A DNA stretch of 64,000 bases, taken from the NCBI GenBank assembly GCA_034359265.1, contig CP136891.1:47050001-47114000 (forward strand), given 5' to 3'. This DNA comes from Canna indica (lineage: Eukaryota; Streptophyta; Magnoliopsida; Zingiberales; Cannaceae). Both the position numbers and the translations under genes were made by a program. Position 1 is the stretch's first letter. Each line of letters starts with the position of its first letter. The notes beneath the pieces were generated by a model. The model saw nothing but the letters and a program-made list of their open reading frames with translations. It had not been told where the DNA came from and made no database searches. Positions 21,300 to 31,915 of the stretch are shown piece after piece.

Positions 21300-21720
21300 G
21301 CTATTAAGCAGAGTTAAATTTTTGGTTTCTTTGCCGCTTTGAAGAATTTCTGGAAATATTTTTCCATGTTGTGTTCAGCCATTATAAAGGATAAGTTGTG
21401 TTGAGTGGTCCATTGAGGCCGAGCTGGGATAGGTGGCTGTGGAGACTGAGCTGGAGCGAGTGGCCGTGGAGGCCGAACTGGAGTGAGCGGTCATGGAGGC
21501 CAAGTTGGAGTAAAAGGCCGTGAAGGTCGAGTTGGAGCGAATGGCCGTGGAGGCCAAACTAGAGCGAGCGATCGTGGATGCCGAGTTGGAGTAAAAGGCT
21601 ATGGAGGTCGAGCTGGAGCGAATGAGGAGTCGAGTAAGTTTCGAATAATGGAGTATTTGTTAAGGCGACGAGATGGCCGTAGACTTCCTAGGCATACATA
21701 TAGAAAGATGCGATGAATGC
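21300..21720 (+). pseudogene. Coiled-coil remnant of a gypsy-associated ORF with a 27-bp tandem repeat
   Basis: About seven 27-bp units (21405-21625) encode, in one plus-strand frame, nonapeptides like AVEAELERV and AVEAKLERA, an amphipathic coiled-coil pattern; some units end in TGA or TAA. The upstream translation FFAALKNFWKYFSML is also helix-like. It resembles the coiled-coil end of the plant 'gypsy type transposon' ORF, seen in the opposite orientation at 26984-28551. The assignment is tentative and the frame is broken. Confidence 0.4.
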
Positions 21721-21985
21721 AATTTTATTGAATAATAAAAGGAAATTGTGCGTATAGGAAAGTGCTATCTCCATGTGCTTTATTTGTGACTATTAAGGCG
21801 ATTTGATTACAACTTGAGACGTCTTTCAAGCACCGAGTCGGGGTTGTTTCTGCACGTCTCAACACGGGTCATGCTTGGAAATTCTTGTTGGATGTTTGCC
21901 TACGACTCTGGAAGGTGCTTGTGGGCCGTTAGGCTCTTTCTTTAGTTAAGTCGTCCTTGGCCTAAGACATTCATTGTAACACCAG
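21721..21985. other. Tat-like gypsy relic, non-coding
   Basis: No gene recognised. It joins the coiled-coil remnant to the minus-strand protease fragment; a 5'-3' reading on either strand is broken by stops. Confidence 0.3.
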
Positions 21986-22490
21986 CGAGCTTCTTTTTGA
22001 TCAGCATGGAGCACGCCTACTCCTGTTTCTGAAATGGGAAATTTTATTACTAGATGGGGAGTAGATACAATGACTCCCAAATTATTCAAGAAAGGTCGTC
22101 CCAGGATCATATGATACAGGCTAGGGATATTGATGACCAGGTACTACACATCAATCGGTTTTGCCTTTGGCCAAGAGCTGAATGTCGTCCTTTTCCATAT
22201 GGCTCCTAGGATGCCAACTCTCTCTCTAGAAGCCTACCAAGTCGCCTTTTACAGGGAGTGAGTGAGGCATCGGTTAGCTGTATTTTCTCGAAGGTGGAGT
22301 AAAAAAGAATATAGATAGAGCTGCCTTGGTCTACTAGGACTTTTTTGACAATAAATTTTCTTGCAATCTCAAAGATTACGACTAGGTAGTGCAAGTTTTG
22401 ACCAGTTCCTTGAAAAACATATTCATAGAACGATATTATCGGGATTTTGGGGATGGGTTGGCATGGGCGAGTAGTGCTATCAACTGCCAT
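21986..22490 (-). pseudogene. Tat-like Ty3/gypsy protease region
   Basis: On the minus strand KKVLVDQGSSIYILFYSTFEKIQL matches the active-site stretch of Tat/Athila-type gypsy proteases (family DxGSSADILF; the second residue is Gln here). After a frame break, VINIPSLYHMILGRPFLNNLGVIVS matches the IIGRPxLN motif, with the STPHLVIKFP strand next. It belongs with the gag pieces at 22520-22892 and 25819-26562. Confidence 0.8.
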
Positions 22491-22499
22491 GATTGCCCG

Positions 22500-22892
22500 A
22501 AGGGATCTCTTTCTGCCCGAGCTCGATTCTCCACCTCTCGCGAATCCGCCGACGATGTAATCGAGAACTCCTTGGAGTTCATTTCCTGAACGATTAGCTC
22601 AGTTGTTCTCCCTTTAACCCGATGGGGATTCGGAGGTGTTCGGCTTCATCATCGAGGGTTGCGACTCCTGCTCCGACCTCGTTCTCTCTAGCAGTGGATA
22701 TACTTGTTTGGGTGTCCTGCATGGACCAAATCCTCAACTTGATCTCCGATTATCACACAGTCCTCGATGGTGTGTCCGTAGGTATCATGGAAGGCAAATT
22801 TCTTGCTCATATCTGTGTTGGGTGGTAGTTTTTGCTTTCTCGCATTGGCGGGCTACTTGATAAGCTTCAAGTTGTATATGTCATGAAGGATG
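22500..22892 (-). pseudogene. Tat-like gag C-terminal zinc-binding region
   Basis: The minus-strand translation contains KKFAFHDTYGHTIEDC, the FHxxxGHxTxDC motif that replaces a classical knuckle in Tat-lineage gag, followed by QVEDLVHAGHPNKYI. It is cut at 22892 by LTR sequence; the upstream gag core resumes at 25819. Confidence 0.78.
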
Positions 22893-24150
22893 TGTTGGCG
22901 AAATGGCGACACTAGAGGGGGGCGGGGGTGAATAGTGTGTTTACTATACGATTCACCTAAATTCACTTTTAATTAATTTCTTAAATTGGTTTAGGCAAGA
23001 TGCAATTATGCGGAAGCAATACAAATGATTTAAGCAATTAAAGCAAAGATAAAGAACAATGCAAACACAGATATTTATAGTGGTCCGTCCCCAATGCCTA
23101 CTCCACTACCTAAGCACCCCTCTTGGGATTTCCAAACTAGTTTTACTAGATTAATTTGAGTTTCCCTTATACACGAGGACTTTTCTCTGGAAAGTCTCAC
23201 TCTCGACCTAAGGTACTTCCACACCTGAAAGTCTCTGCCTTCTTGTCGAGAGCACTTATCCCACCTCAACCCTAAGGGACAACTAAGCTAATCTTACTAA
23301 ACACTGCGTTTGAGCTTACACAAGTGACTTTACTCCTTAACACTAAGGATACCACTTCACACAATAAGACCTAACACCCAGGTTTTCACAAACACAAATT
23401 TAAGAACAATTAACAATTAAAAATACAACGGAAAGAGCTAAAAGTGAAACCAAGTGTTCGTGCTCTTTTCCAAGCCTTGAATCCTCCAACTCGTCAAGTA
23501 GTGAAGCTTGAACAATTTCCAAGTTGAGGCAACAGCAGGTGGCGCTTGAAGAAGAACTCGATGAAGAACAGGGCGCGCTTTGATCAATCTTTTGGAAGGC
23601 TTTAAACTTCCCTTTAAATGCTCAATAAACTCTATAGAGATCAGGGAAGAATATCAAATGAATCATACCTGGGTGTATTTATACCCAGGTGAAGAAATGA
23701 CGTTCAACGGATAGAAAACTATCTGTTACAGGCCGCTGGTCGAAGCGTCGGTCGAAGCATCGGTCGACCGATCATTCGACCACTTCTGTTTACCCTGTGG
23801 TCGGTCGACTGACTGGTCGACCGCCAGACGCAGATCACGTGATCCACGATCTTCGATCGACCCGTCGGTCGACCGACGCGGTATTGTGTCGTGGCTCATA
23901 TGTAGGTCGGTCGACCGATTGGTCGACCGCCAGCCTCGGCCCGATTCTTTCACCATTCGGTCAACCCATCGGTCGACCGACGTGATTTTGGGCTTCCATC
24001 GGTCGACCGAAGTAGCTCTGCTACTTTCTTTACCTTCGGTCGGTCGACCGAACCTAGGCTGAATGTTATTTCTTCAGCCTATTTCTTTCATGCTTCGTTT
24101 TCGGGTTCCGGCTTTCAACGAGCATCATCTTGGAGAGCTTTTGACTTAAA
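22893..24150 (-). repeat. Minus-oriented Sirevirus-like LTR, incomplete
   Basis: Starts TGTTGGCGAAATGG at 22893, with the G-rich run and the conserved block at 23076-23135 (stem CCTAAG, partner CTTGGG). A TATA hairpin lies at 23667-23690 and palindromes of the GGTCGACC type at 23745-24050. It loses LTR homology near 24150, where plus-oriented LTR sequence begins, so its U3 end is missing. Confidence 0.8.
23667..23690 (-). promoter_or_regulatory. TATA box inside a perfect inverted repeat
   Basis: Arms ACCTGGGT (23667-23674) and ACCCAGGT (23683-23690) enclose GTATTTAT, read ATAAATAC on the transcribed strand. The arm sequence is unlike copia-A but still perfectly complementary. Confidence 0.62.
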
Positions 24151-25818
24151 AAATTGAAGAAATCGAAGAAATCGGCAAGGATGCTCGTTGATGCTCAGGA
24201 TTCTTCGGGAAGTTAAAGTTTAGGTCTTGGATGACTAGTTTATGTTGTGAATCCTCATGATAATGCATAAGAACCTAAAACCAAACCAAAACCCAAAACC
24301 AAACCTGACCCCCAAAACATGAAAACTCGGAAACCGCCCTGAAATTCACTAAGCCTAGGGAGCTCATTGGAGGGTTATATGACCTAGATATTTTCTTGAC
24401 ACAAAAAATGGCGGTAGTTATTCCTTGGGTAAAAACTAGATAACGAGGTATTTTAAAGGAATTTTTGGAAGCCTTTAACATACCCATATTTGACTGGGGA
24501 GATTAAAAAATTTTCGTTTTTCGGAAATTTGTACTAGACCCCAAAAACTAGATTTTGATTCTTAAGAATTTTGATTTTTTAGATATTTTTATTGAATCCA
24601 AACGGGGGGTAATCCTTATATAACATTTATGTTTTAAAATTATTAACTTTAAGTTAAGAATTGTTATATAAGTAGACTTAGCGAAGTTAGAACCCAAATA
24701 CGAGCAAACGAGCAGAAAAATTAGCAAATTGGGCTGGTTTTTCTAGTTTCGGTCAACCGAATAGGGTCGAAAATTAGCAGTAGCCAATTCGGTTAAGAAA
24801 TGTTATATAAGTAGACTTAGCGAAGACGGAACTAGAAAACGAACAAACAAGCAAAGAAATCTGCCCTGCCTAGGTTCGGTCGACCGATCGAAGGAGAAGG
24901 CATTTCGGTCGACCGAACGTTGCCCAAAAGTGACAGATTGCCTTCGGTCGCTCGTTCGATCGACCGACGATCGACCGAACAAGCAAGCGACGGTCGGTAA
25001 CGGGCAAAAATTCGCCCGTTGAGAAGAGAGGTGTTTCTCTTCTCTTCATGGCCTATAAATATAAGGCCATGAGAGCCTTCGTTCATCATCTTGATCACTT
25101 CTACTATCTTTGAGACATTCTTTTGATCAATCCTAAGCCCTCATTGAGCCAATCTTGTGAAAACCCTAGCTTGAATCTTTCATCTCTTTGATTGAGCCTT
25201 ACCTTCATTGTTTAATCATCAAAGGCATCAAGAGAAAGATAGGATTCTTGTTGTGGAGCTAAGTACTTTATTATTTGATTTATTGCTCCATTTTGTGTTG
25301 TATTTTCTTGTTATTTTATTGTATGTGAGTTTGTGTAAACCTAGAGTGCTAGGTTGATTGAGTTGGTGGTTGCCTTGGTGTTAAGGCTTAAATCCACCAT
25401 TGTAAACTTAGTTTACTAGGATTAGTTGAGTTGTCCCTTAGGTTGAGGTGGGAGAGTGCCCTCGGTAGGAAGGCAGGATACTTCCAGATGTGGAAGTGCC
25501 TTCGATTTGAGAGCGGAGACATTCCGATGTAAATTCCTCTTTGTAAGGGAAACAATATAATCTAGTAAAGTTAAGTTTGGAAATCCTAAGCGGGGTGCTT
25601 AGGTAGTGGAGTAGGCATTGGGGCCGAACCACTATAAATACTTGTGTTAGCATTATTTTCTTTGTGTATCACATTGCTTATCTTTATTACTCACTTCTGC
25701 TTTTAGTCATCAATTGTGAATTGCCTAAGTAATTTAAGAAACTATTAAAATTGGATTTAGGCTAATTGATTAGTTAACACACTATTCACCCCCCTCTAGT
25801 GTGACCATTTCACCAACA
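24151..25818 (+). repeat. Plus-oriented Sirevirus-like LTR, 5'-truncated
   Basis: Follows the plus-strand LTR at 51807 and 54762 from 'ctaagcctagggagctcattgg' style sequence onward (split here by small changes), has GGTCGACC palindromes at 24880-24985, a TATA hairpin at 25047-25071 and the conserved block at 25575-25640 (CCTAAGC/GCTTAGG), and ends TTTCACCAACA. It faces the minus LTR at 22893-24150 head to head. Confidence 0.8.
25047..25071 (+). promoter_or_regulatory. TATA box inside a perfect inverted repeat (plus-strand LTR)
   Basis: CATGGCCT (25047-25054) and AGGCCATG (25064-25071) enclose ATAAATATA; the box reads CTATAAATA in the direction of transcription. Two more hairpins lie just upstream: AACGGGC/GCCCGTT (24999-25020) and GAGAAGAG/CTCTTCTC (25021-25044). 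Confidence 0.68.
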
Positions 25819-26562
25819 GTTGCGATCTTCGCTTTTTTTGTCCACCCTTTTGGATTTTCTATCTTCAAGAGCGGCCTTGAGGTTCTGCCAGTCGGTCTTT
25901 TTGGCTTCTCGGAGTTCTTCCATCTCTATGAAGCTCGCGGCTTTCTCCTGGAACTCGGTCATATCTTGGGACTTCGTCAGGGCGATATGGTCGGCAAAGT
26001 GTTTGGGATTTAACCCGAATTTGATGGAGGAGAATTTGACTCGTGGGTCGAGGTTGAAAATTTTGGCCGCTACAGTCTGAAACTTGCATATGTATTCCCT
26101 TAAGGGCTCATGTCGCCCCTGCCTGACGTAGTGGAGGGCGTCCTCCTTTTTGTGGTAGACCTGCAATGTGGTGAACCGGTTGAGGAAGACGCATGAGAGG
26201 TCCCATGAGTGGATAACCTTGGCGGGAGAGAAACATACCACAGTAAAGCGGTTTTTCCCAAGAAAAGTTGGAAAAGCCCTGCATAGTGCGGGGTCAGTTG
26301 CTCCTTGGTAAAGCATCATAGTCCTGAATGTCGTCAGGTGTATTGCAATATTGCCCGTACCACCGTAGAGCGTCAGAGTGGTAGGCAACTTGCTCTTAGA
26401 TAGGAGGCGTGTTGCCATGATGTGCTCGGCGAAAGGTCCCGCCTCAATAGGGAGGGCAGTCATGCCCTTCCCGGCCTTGGACTCCTTCTCCCTTTCCTGA
26501 TGGGGGGTGTTGGAGACCTCGCCCCGAAGGACGGAAACCGGTCTTTTCCTTTCCAAGTGCAT
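25819..26562 (-). pseudogene. Tat-like Ty3/gypsy gag core
   Basis: About 248 codons are open on the minus strand. Landmarks are KLPTTLTLYGGTGNIAIHLT (family form LYDGTxDPxxHL), QGATDPALCRAFPTFL, FLNRFTTLQVYHKKEDALHY and a C-terminal helix EEKAAS-like segment rich in Lys and Glu. This is the capsid-forming retrotransposon gag domain of the Tat/Ogre-type lineages. It is interrupted downstream by LTR sequence at 25818 and upstream by an LTR fragment at 26566-26983; the ORF start at 26562 may therefore be artificial. Confidence 0.85.
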
Positions 26563-26565
26563 AGT

Positions 26566-26983
26566 TTTTTAAGTGTTTTTTTACCATTATAACTTGTAAA
26601 GTGTGCTAGGTAAACATCTTAGGTTCTTTGTAGAGTTGTGTTTTGCCTAAGAGAATAGGTGTTCCGGCTTTCTCAAAGGATTGAGAAGTGAGTCCTCATT
26701 GTATTATAAGGGAAACACTTGGTCTATAAAGAAGTTGGGTTTGAAATCCTTGGTGTGGAGCCAAGGTAGTGGAGTAGGCAGTTTTGCCAAACCACTATAA
26801 ACGCGTGTGTTAGCATTGCCTCATTACTTGCTTTCGATTGCTATATTTACTTGTCTAAGCATCTAACTTAAAAGAATATCGATTTGGTTGTAAACGGGTT
26901 TGAATCAAAAAGATTGTAGTTGAACCTAGTTTTTAGCTACACACTATTCAACCCCCCATTCTAGTGTGGATATTTGAACAACA
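26566..26983 (+). repeat. 5'-truncated solo LTR (copia-B family)
   Basis: Ends TTTGAACAACA and contains 'accactataaacgcgtgtg' and the CCTTGG/CCAAGG hairpin (about 26749-26767); it is the reverse complement of the first ~420 bp of the copia-B LTRs at 30151 and 40420. The U3 end with palindromes and TATA is missing. Confidence 0.8.
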
Positions 26984-28551
26984 CCCATCCCATATTTCCT
27001 TAAAGCTATCGACTCTAGAAAAATCAGCTCCAGGAGCAAAGAATTGAGCCTGCTCAATAGCCCTCTTGAAACCCTCATTATACAAAGTCAGACTAGCATC
27101 CCGCCAGCGGTCTGCCTCCATCTGTTGATATTCGTTCGCCTTAACTCGCTGGCGAGCAATCTCCTCCTCAGATGCCTTCAATTGAGTGGTCAATTCGGCA
27201 ATAGTAAGATTTAAATGCTCGATCTCACGATCCTTCACTCTCTTGACCCTGGCCAGTTCAAGCTTCAACAGCTCAGCTTCCCGCACATAGGTTGCAGACC
27301 TGTCTGATTCGAACTTCTCCACCCTATTGGCCATAGACAAAAACTGAGCCCATATATCTGATCTTTCAGCCGAACGGACTGAGTTCCCCGGGCAGTAAGA
27401 AAATCCCGTGTATGGAACCAAGGCTAGCTAATGGCCTGGCAATGGGGACTCTCCTGCGGACTCTACACTCGAAACAAGGGCATTCTTCCTCCCCAAGACC
27501 ATCCTCTCAGGGAATGAGGAATCTGGATTCCCAGTCTATTCCCTAGAATGTAAGATAGGAGCGGAGGCAGTTGAGTCAGAAGAACTAGACACCTCCACTA
27601 CGCCCGACAACCGAGGGCTCAGAATTGCTGCGTTTGGAGTCTCCAAATTCCCCAATAAGGGAAAATCTAGGGCTAGCAATGGCGAGGATGGCTCGGCCCT
27701 GATGCGGATTCGTTCACCAACGATTTCTTCCCCCTACTAATAATAGGGGTACTACACATTCTTCTCCCGAAGCAGCCACGGAAAATCATCTTGTCCAACA
27801 TAGACGACACCTTCCCTACAATATGTTTTTGTCAGAAAAGATAGCAAGAGCTACTCAGCAAAAGTCTTCTAGTAAGACACCTACCTATAAAAGCTGAAAC
27901 CGCCATCCTCTCCAAGTCTCTCTTCAACATATCCTTACAGGAAAATGGTTCGAAAGGGCCGCACTTGATCAAAAAGTCCATAATGTGGTTTTCCTTGGCT
28001 GAAACAATCAGCGTGGGATCTTCAGTCCAGGAGAGAGGGAACATCTCCTTTCGAGAGGCAGGGTCCAAATAAAACGGGCACAGACATAGTTTTGATTTTA
28101 CCTTGAAAAAATACTCTTTCAAGTTCTGATGAGAACTCTAGAAAGAATTGAAGAGCCTCTTTCCTAATACACTATTAAGCTACTCCAGAACTCCTCTTTG
28201 AGAATCGACTATCTAGAAGAAGAAGAAAAAAAACACACGAAGGCTCGACTCGAGACTCGAACACTGCATCAGGATCTCAAAACGGCGGATAGCCGCCCAA
28301 CTATTGGGATGCAGTTGCGAGGGGGCTACGTTTGTCGGATTCAGTATTCCATACTCGAAGTCTATGAAGGGCAAACGAACTCCAAGTTCCTCAAACAAGA
28401 CTCGATACATAAACATAGATCTAAATTTCCCGTGGTGGAAAATCCTGTGCGAAGAGGAACAGGGAAGGCAATCGAAGGAATCATCGTTATCACAACGGGA
28501 GATTTTTACCCTATCCCGGAAGACCTGAATGTTGCCCAGGCTAGTCATCAC
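26984..28551 (-). pseudogene. Plant 'gypsy type transposon' ORF (PF04195-like) remnant
   Basis: Three blocks on the minus strand. The first (28551-28213) reads RLPFIDFEYGILNPTNVAPSQ followed by the LHPNSW motif and FEILMQ, the core of the plant gypsy-type transposon domain. The second (about 28122-27832) has KEYFFKVKSK and MFPLSWTEDPTLIVSA. The third (27421-26984) is a heptad-rich coiled coil (VEKFESD to QQMEADRW) ending EQAQFFAPGADFSRVDSFKEIWDG, a typical C-terminal cap of this protein. Its role in the retroelement is unknown; it lies upstream of the Tat gag. Several frame breaks. Confidence 0.68.
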
Positions 28552-29248
28552 CGAACTTTCTTGGCGTATCTTGTGAAAAACCTATGAGTAAAGGTCGGGA
28601 ATCCTCTTCAACGATCTTGCCTCCGACACGGTCCTGGCGTTTCTTTTCACCATTGGCTTGAACAAGGACCCTGAGAACAAAAGGAACTAGAAATCGAAAA
28701 GACTCGCCTGCTGCTGGGAAAAACCTCAAAGCACCAAGACGCCAAAAGCGCAAAAACCCGAAGAACGAGGGGAGAAATGTTTGCTTTAAAGACAATAAAC
28801 CCCCATCGGACAGACAACAGCTACACTACAAGGCTAATCCCAACTGATGAAACCCACCTTACGGCGGTTCTCTAGAAAATCGTGCAAGTCCGTAGGAATA
28901 CTTTCCTATCATGATTACTCCCTCGAACCAAAAAGACAAAGACCAACCAAAAGATGCCACGAAAGGAAGCAAACCCTACTAGTAAGACGCCATACTAAGG
29001 CATGGGAGATGAGGAGACAAGACTAACACAATAAAGATACGACAACAAGATCTGCTCGAAGAAAAGACAAAGTTGCCATAAACCAACTAAACTTGTCCTC
29101 TACAAGTTGGCCCAACTTGGCCTCCTCGACCATTCCTTTCAGCTCAACACTTGCAGCTGTCCACCTCGGCACGGCTTCCCCAAGTACTCGTCTTAGCTCG
29201 GCCTTCACGATCGCTTGTTCCAGATGGATCTTAATGGCCAATCCTCTC
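28552..29248. other. Tat-like relic, untranslated or decayed
   Basis: No confident gene. A short minus-strand frame (29023-29241) is helix-rich and resembles the coiled-coil region of the neighbouring ORF. The rest has short frames only. Confidence 0.3.
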
Positions 29249-29707
29249 TGTTGGCCTAAGGTTTTCTACCTTGTTCTTAATTTCGATTTTGATGAAAACA
29301 AACATGGAACTAATGCTCACGATTTTGGGTTGAGGTGGAAGAGTTCTCACGATAAGAAGGGGGAGACTTCCGGGTGTGGAAGTGCCTTAGGTTGAGATTG
29401 AGACTCTTCGGGTCAAAGTTCTCTTTATAAGGGAAACGATTTAATCTAGTAAACTTAGTTTGGAAATCCTAAGCGGAGTGCTTAGGTAGTGGAGTAGGCA
29501 TTGGGGCCGAACCACTATAAATAATTGTGTTAGCATTTTGTTCTTTGCTTTTCTTATTGCTTATCATTTATATATCTTGCTTCTGTTTGCTTCTCGATTC
29601 GTGAATTGCCTAAGTAATCTAAGAAACGATTAAAAACTATATTTAGGCTAATTGTTTAGTTAACACACTATTCATCCCCCCTCTAGTGTAGGCCATTTCA
29701 CCCAACA
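29249..29707 (+). repeat. Short solo LTR, internally deleted
   Basis: TGTTGG...CCAACA ends, 459 bp. It joins the first ~70 bp of the plus-strand LTR ('aacaaacatggaactaatg') directly to the last ~370 bp, with the CCTAAGC/GCTTAGG hairpin near 29477-29495. Flanks CTCTC (29244-29248) and CTCTA (29708-29712) are a near-perfect 5-bp target duplication. The palindromes and TATA region are gone. Confidence 0.82.
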
Positions 29708-30150
29708 CTCTACCCAGTCTCCATGGCCATTCACTTTAATACAGCCTCTATAGTCTCTCGCTTCGGTTCTAGCTTGGCTTTAGCAGCCACCTACCTAACC
29801 TCCATAGTTAATCGCTCAAAAGCAATATCTAGCTCGGCCTCCCTAGCAACTCTGTGAAACTTGGTAAAGCACCCCAAAAGCTCCTCAGCGATACCAAAAG
29901 ATAGAAGCTAACTCGACTTAAGAGCTCGGCACATAGTTCTCCAGATTCCATTCATCCGGGGTTGTGGATTGGACAAAAAACATGGGGCCTGGTCGGATTA
30001 GACCCAGTAGCGCCCCACCATTCATTCTGGGCTAAACCACGGAGCCCCACGCAGGGGGCTCCGCCCAACTACACCATTGAGTTAAACCTGAGCCAGACTA
30101 AACGACTCTGCTCAAGGACCCCACCTGGCTGCACAAGGATACCTACATCC
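29708..30150. other. Tat-like relic, no gene seen
   Basis: Continues the decayed gypsy sequence. It contains a small hairpin-forming segment GGAGCCCC...GGGGGCTCC near 30040-30063. No ORF is convincing. Confidence 0.3.
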
Positions 30151-30720
30151 TGTTGTTCAAATATCCACTCTAGAAGGGGGAAGGAGGGTTGAACAGTGTG
30201 TAGCTAAAACTAAGTTCAACTACAATTTTTCAATTTAAACCCGTTCACAACCAAATCGATGTTATTTTAAATGAGATGCTTTGACAAGTAAATATATCAA
30301 ATGAAAGCAAGTAATCAAGGCAATGCAAACACAAATGATTATAGTGGTTCGGCCAACCGCCTACTCCACTACCTGGGCTCCACACCAAGGATTTCTAACC
30401 AAATCTCTTTATAGACTAAGTGCTTATTTGCTTCATATGATTAAGGGAGATAGGATAAGATATGAATTTGAATCCATTGTTTGTTTAGTGCATTGATTAG
30501 AAAAAAATAGGATTTGAATAATATAAAATTAATATGATATCCGATGTACACCGGATTTAAAAGATTCATATCCAATCCTCTCCCATTTATTATCCAATCT
30601 TATCTTATCCAATCCAATAAAGCAAACATGTCATAAGTGTTTTCCCTTAAATACAATGAGGACTCACTTCTCAACCCTTTGAGAATGCCTCAACACCTAT
30701 TCACTTAGGCAAAACACAAA
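30151..30720 (-). repeat. copia-B 3'-side LTR, truncated
   Basis: Begins TGTTGTTCAAATATCC, like the copia-B 5' LTR at 40420. It has the conserved block (30340-30398, stem CCTGGG/CCAAGG) and breaks off at about 30720, where integrase sequence follows directly. The deletion removed the rest of the LTR, the polypurine tract, RNase H and RT. A 211-bp insert (30423-30633) lies inside. Confidence 0.85.
30423..30633. mobile_element. 211-bp MITE-like insertion with TAAGTG duplication
   Basis: The paralogous LTR at 40680-40700 has the uninterrupted sequence 'actaagtgttttcc', so this is a clean insertion flanked by TAAGTG (30417-30422 and 30634-30639). Its ends are imperfect inverted repeats (left TTTGCTTCAT...GATAAGAT, right reverse complement TTTGCTTTAT...GATAAGAT). 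The superfamily is undetermined; a 6-bp duplication is unusual for the common MITE classes. Confidence 0.7.
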
Positions 30721-30784
30721 TCTCAACCACCCCATTTTGTTGAAGGGTTCTAGGGAAAGAAAATGCACTACTAGAAACTTGGTC

Positions 30785-31070
30785 TTCAGCAACGGCTATC
30801 AGCAACGGCCGCTCAAGCCGTTGCTATTTGCAACGGCATTCTTACGGCCGCCCGAGCCGTTGCAGATATCTGTATCTGCAACGGCGTTCTAACGGAAAAC
30901 CGAGCCGTTGCTGATTATTTTAATTATCAGCAACGGCTTTCGGACGGAAAGGCGAGCCGTTGCTGATTTTTTAATTTTCAGCAACGGCTTGCTAACGGAT
31001 AAGTGAGCCGTTGCTGATGATAACTTATCAGCAACGGCTTTCTAACGGGCGAGTGAGCCGTTGTTGATAA
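30785..31070. repeat. CACTA-1 5' subterminal repeats
   Basis: About ten CAACGGC/GCCGTTG units form five head-to-head pairs (for example CAGCAACGGCTTTC...GAGCCGTTGCTG), each able to fold. Such subterminal arrays are the binding sites for the smaller element protein in En/Spm. Confidence 0.85.
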
Positions 31071-31520
31071 GTTTATATAGGGCACGCTCTCGCGCCCGAC
31101 CCTTCTTCCTCCCGCTGCTGCCGCCGTCGCCTCATGCCGAGAACTTCGCCGCTGCTGCCGTTGCTGCCGACGCCGACGCCTCTCACCGACGCCTCTCGCC
31201 GCCGCGCCGCTGCCGCTGCTGCCGGTATGTTGATCGGCCGGCCTATACGGTTTCGGCCGGAGATGTTAAAATCTGACCGAAACCCTATTTCTAGGGTTTC
31301 GGCCGGCGGCGGTCGGCCTATGGCCGCCGCCGGACCTTCTACAGTGGCCGGACAGTGTGTCCGGCCACTGTACGCCGGCGCCGGAGGGTGGACTCCGGTG
31401 CCGGAATATATATATATATATTGTTTTTGAAATTGTTAATTAATTATTTTATAAATGTTAATTAATTGTTTAGATTAATTGTTTAATTTGTTAGATTAAT
31501 TATTAGGGTTTAGATTAATT
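31071..31520. other. GC-rich CACTA-1 5' region
   Basis: GC-rich, CpG-dense (CCGCCG-type) sequence passing into AT-rich DNA with (TA)n near 31406-31420. Probable promoter/leader side of the transposase gene. No ORF is convincing. Confidence 0.4.
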
Positions 31521-31702
31521 TCGGACGCGCGCCGGAATCGTCCACTTCGGACGCGCGCCGGAATCGTCCACTTCGGACTCGCGCCGGAATCGTCCAATTC
31601 GGACTCGCGCCGGAATCGTCCACTTCGGACGCGCGCCGGAATCGTCCAATTCGGACTCGCGCCGGAATGGTCCACTTCGGACGCGCGCCGAAATCGTCCA
31701 AT
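31521..31702. repeat. 26-bp tandem repeat in CACTA-1 leader region
   Basis: Seven units of TTCGGACKCGCGCC followed by GGAATCGTCCAM. GGAC and GTCC make each unit palindromic. A related diverged array is at 43625-43910 in CACTA-2, so the array is an old part of the family. Confidence 0.85.
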
Positions 31703-31915
31703 ATGGACTCGAACTGTCTCAAAACATTTAGAAAATAATCATCCATCCGACGAGTTGATATGTTTCACGTACGCATCGATCAGTCGGATATGATTTAGCA
31801 AAACCTTAGATCCGTTCGGGGATTGTATGTTCGTGTAAAAGAAGTAGATGATCTTTTATACGACGTACAATTCTTGAATTGTCCCTGATTGGACAATTTG
31901 GGAATATAGTTATTT

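Noticed and set aside
30785..31070. Regularly spaced short repeats resembling a CRISPR array
   Set aside because: Units alternate orientation, spacers are short and related, and the array sits in a CACTA subterminal region of a plant genome.
31510..31746. Minus-strand frame with repeated Trp-Thr-Ile-Pro-Ala peptides
   Set aside because: It translates the 26-bp non-coding array. Array length divisibility and palindromes explain it.
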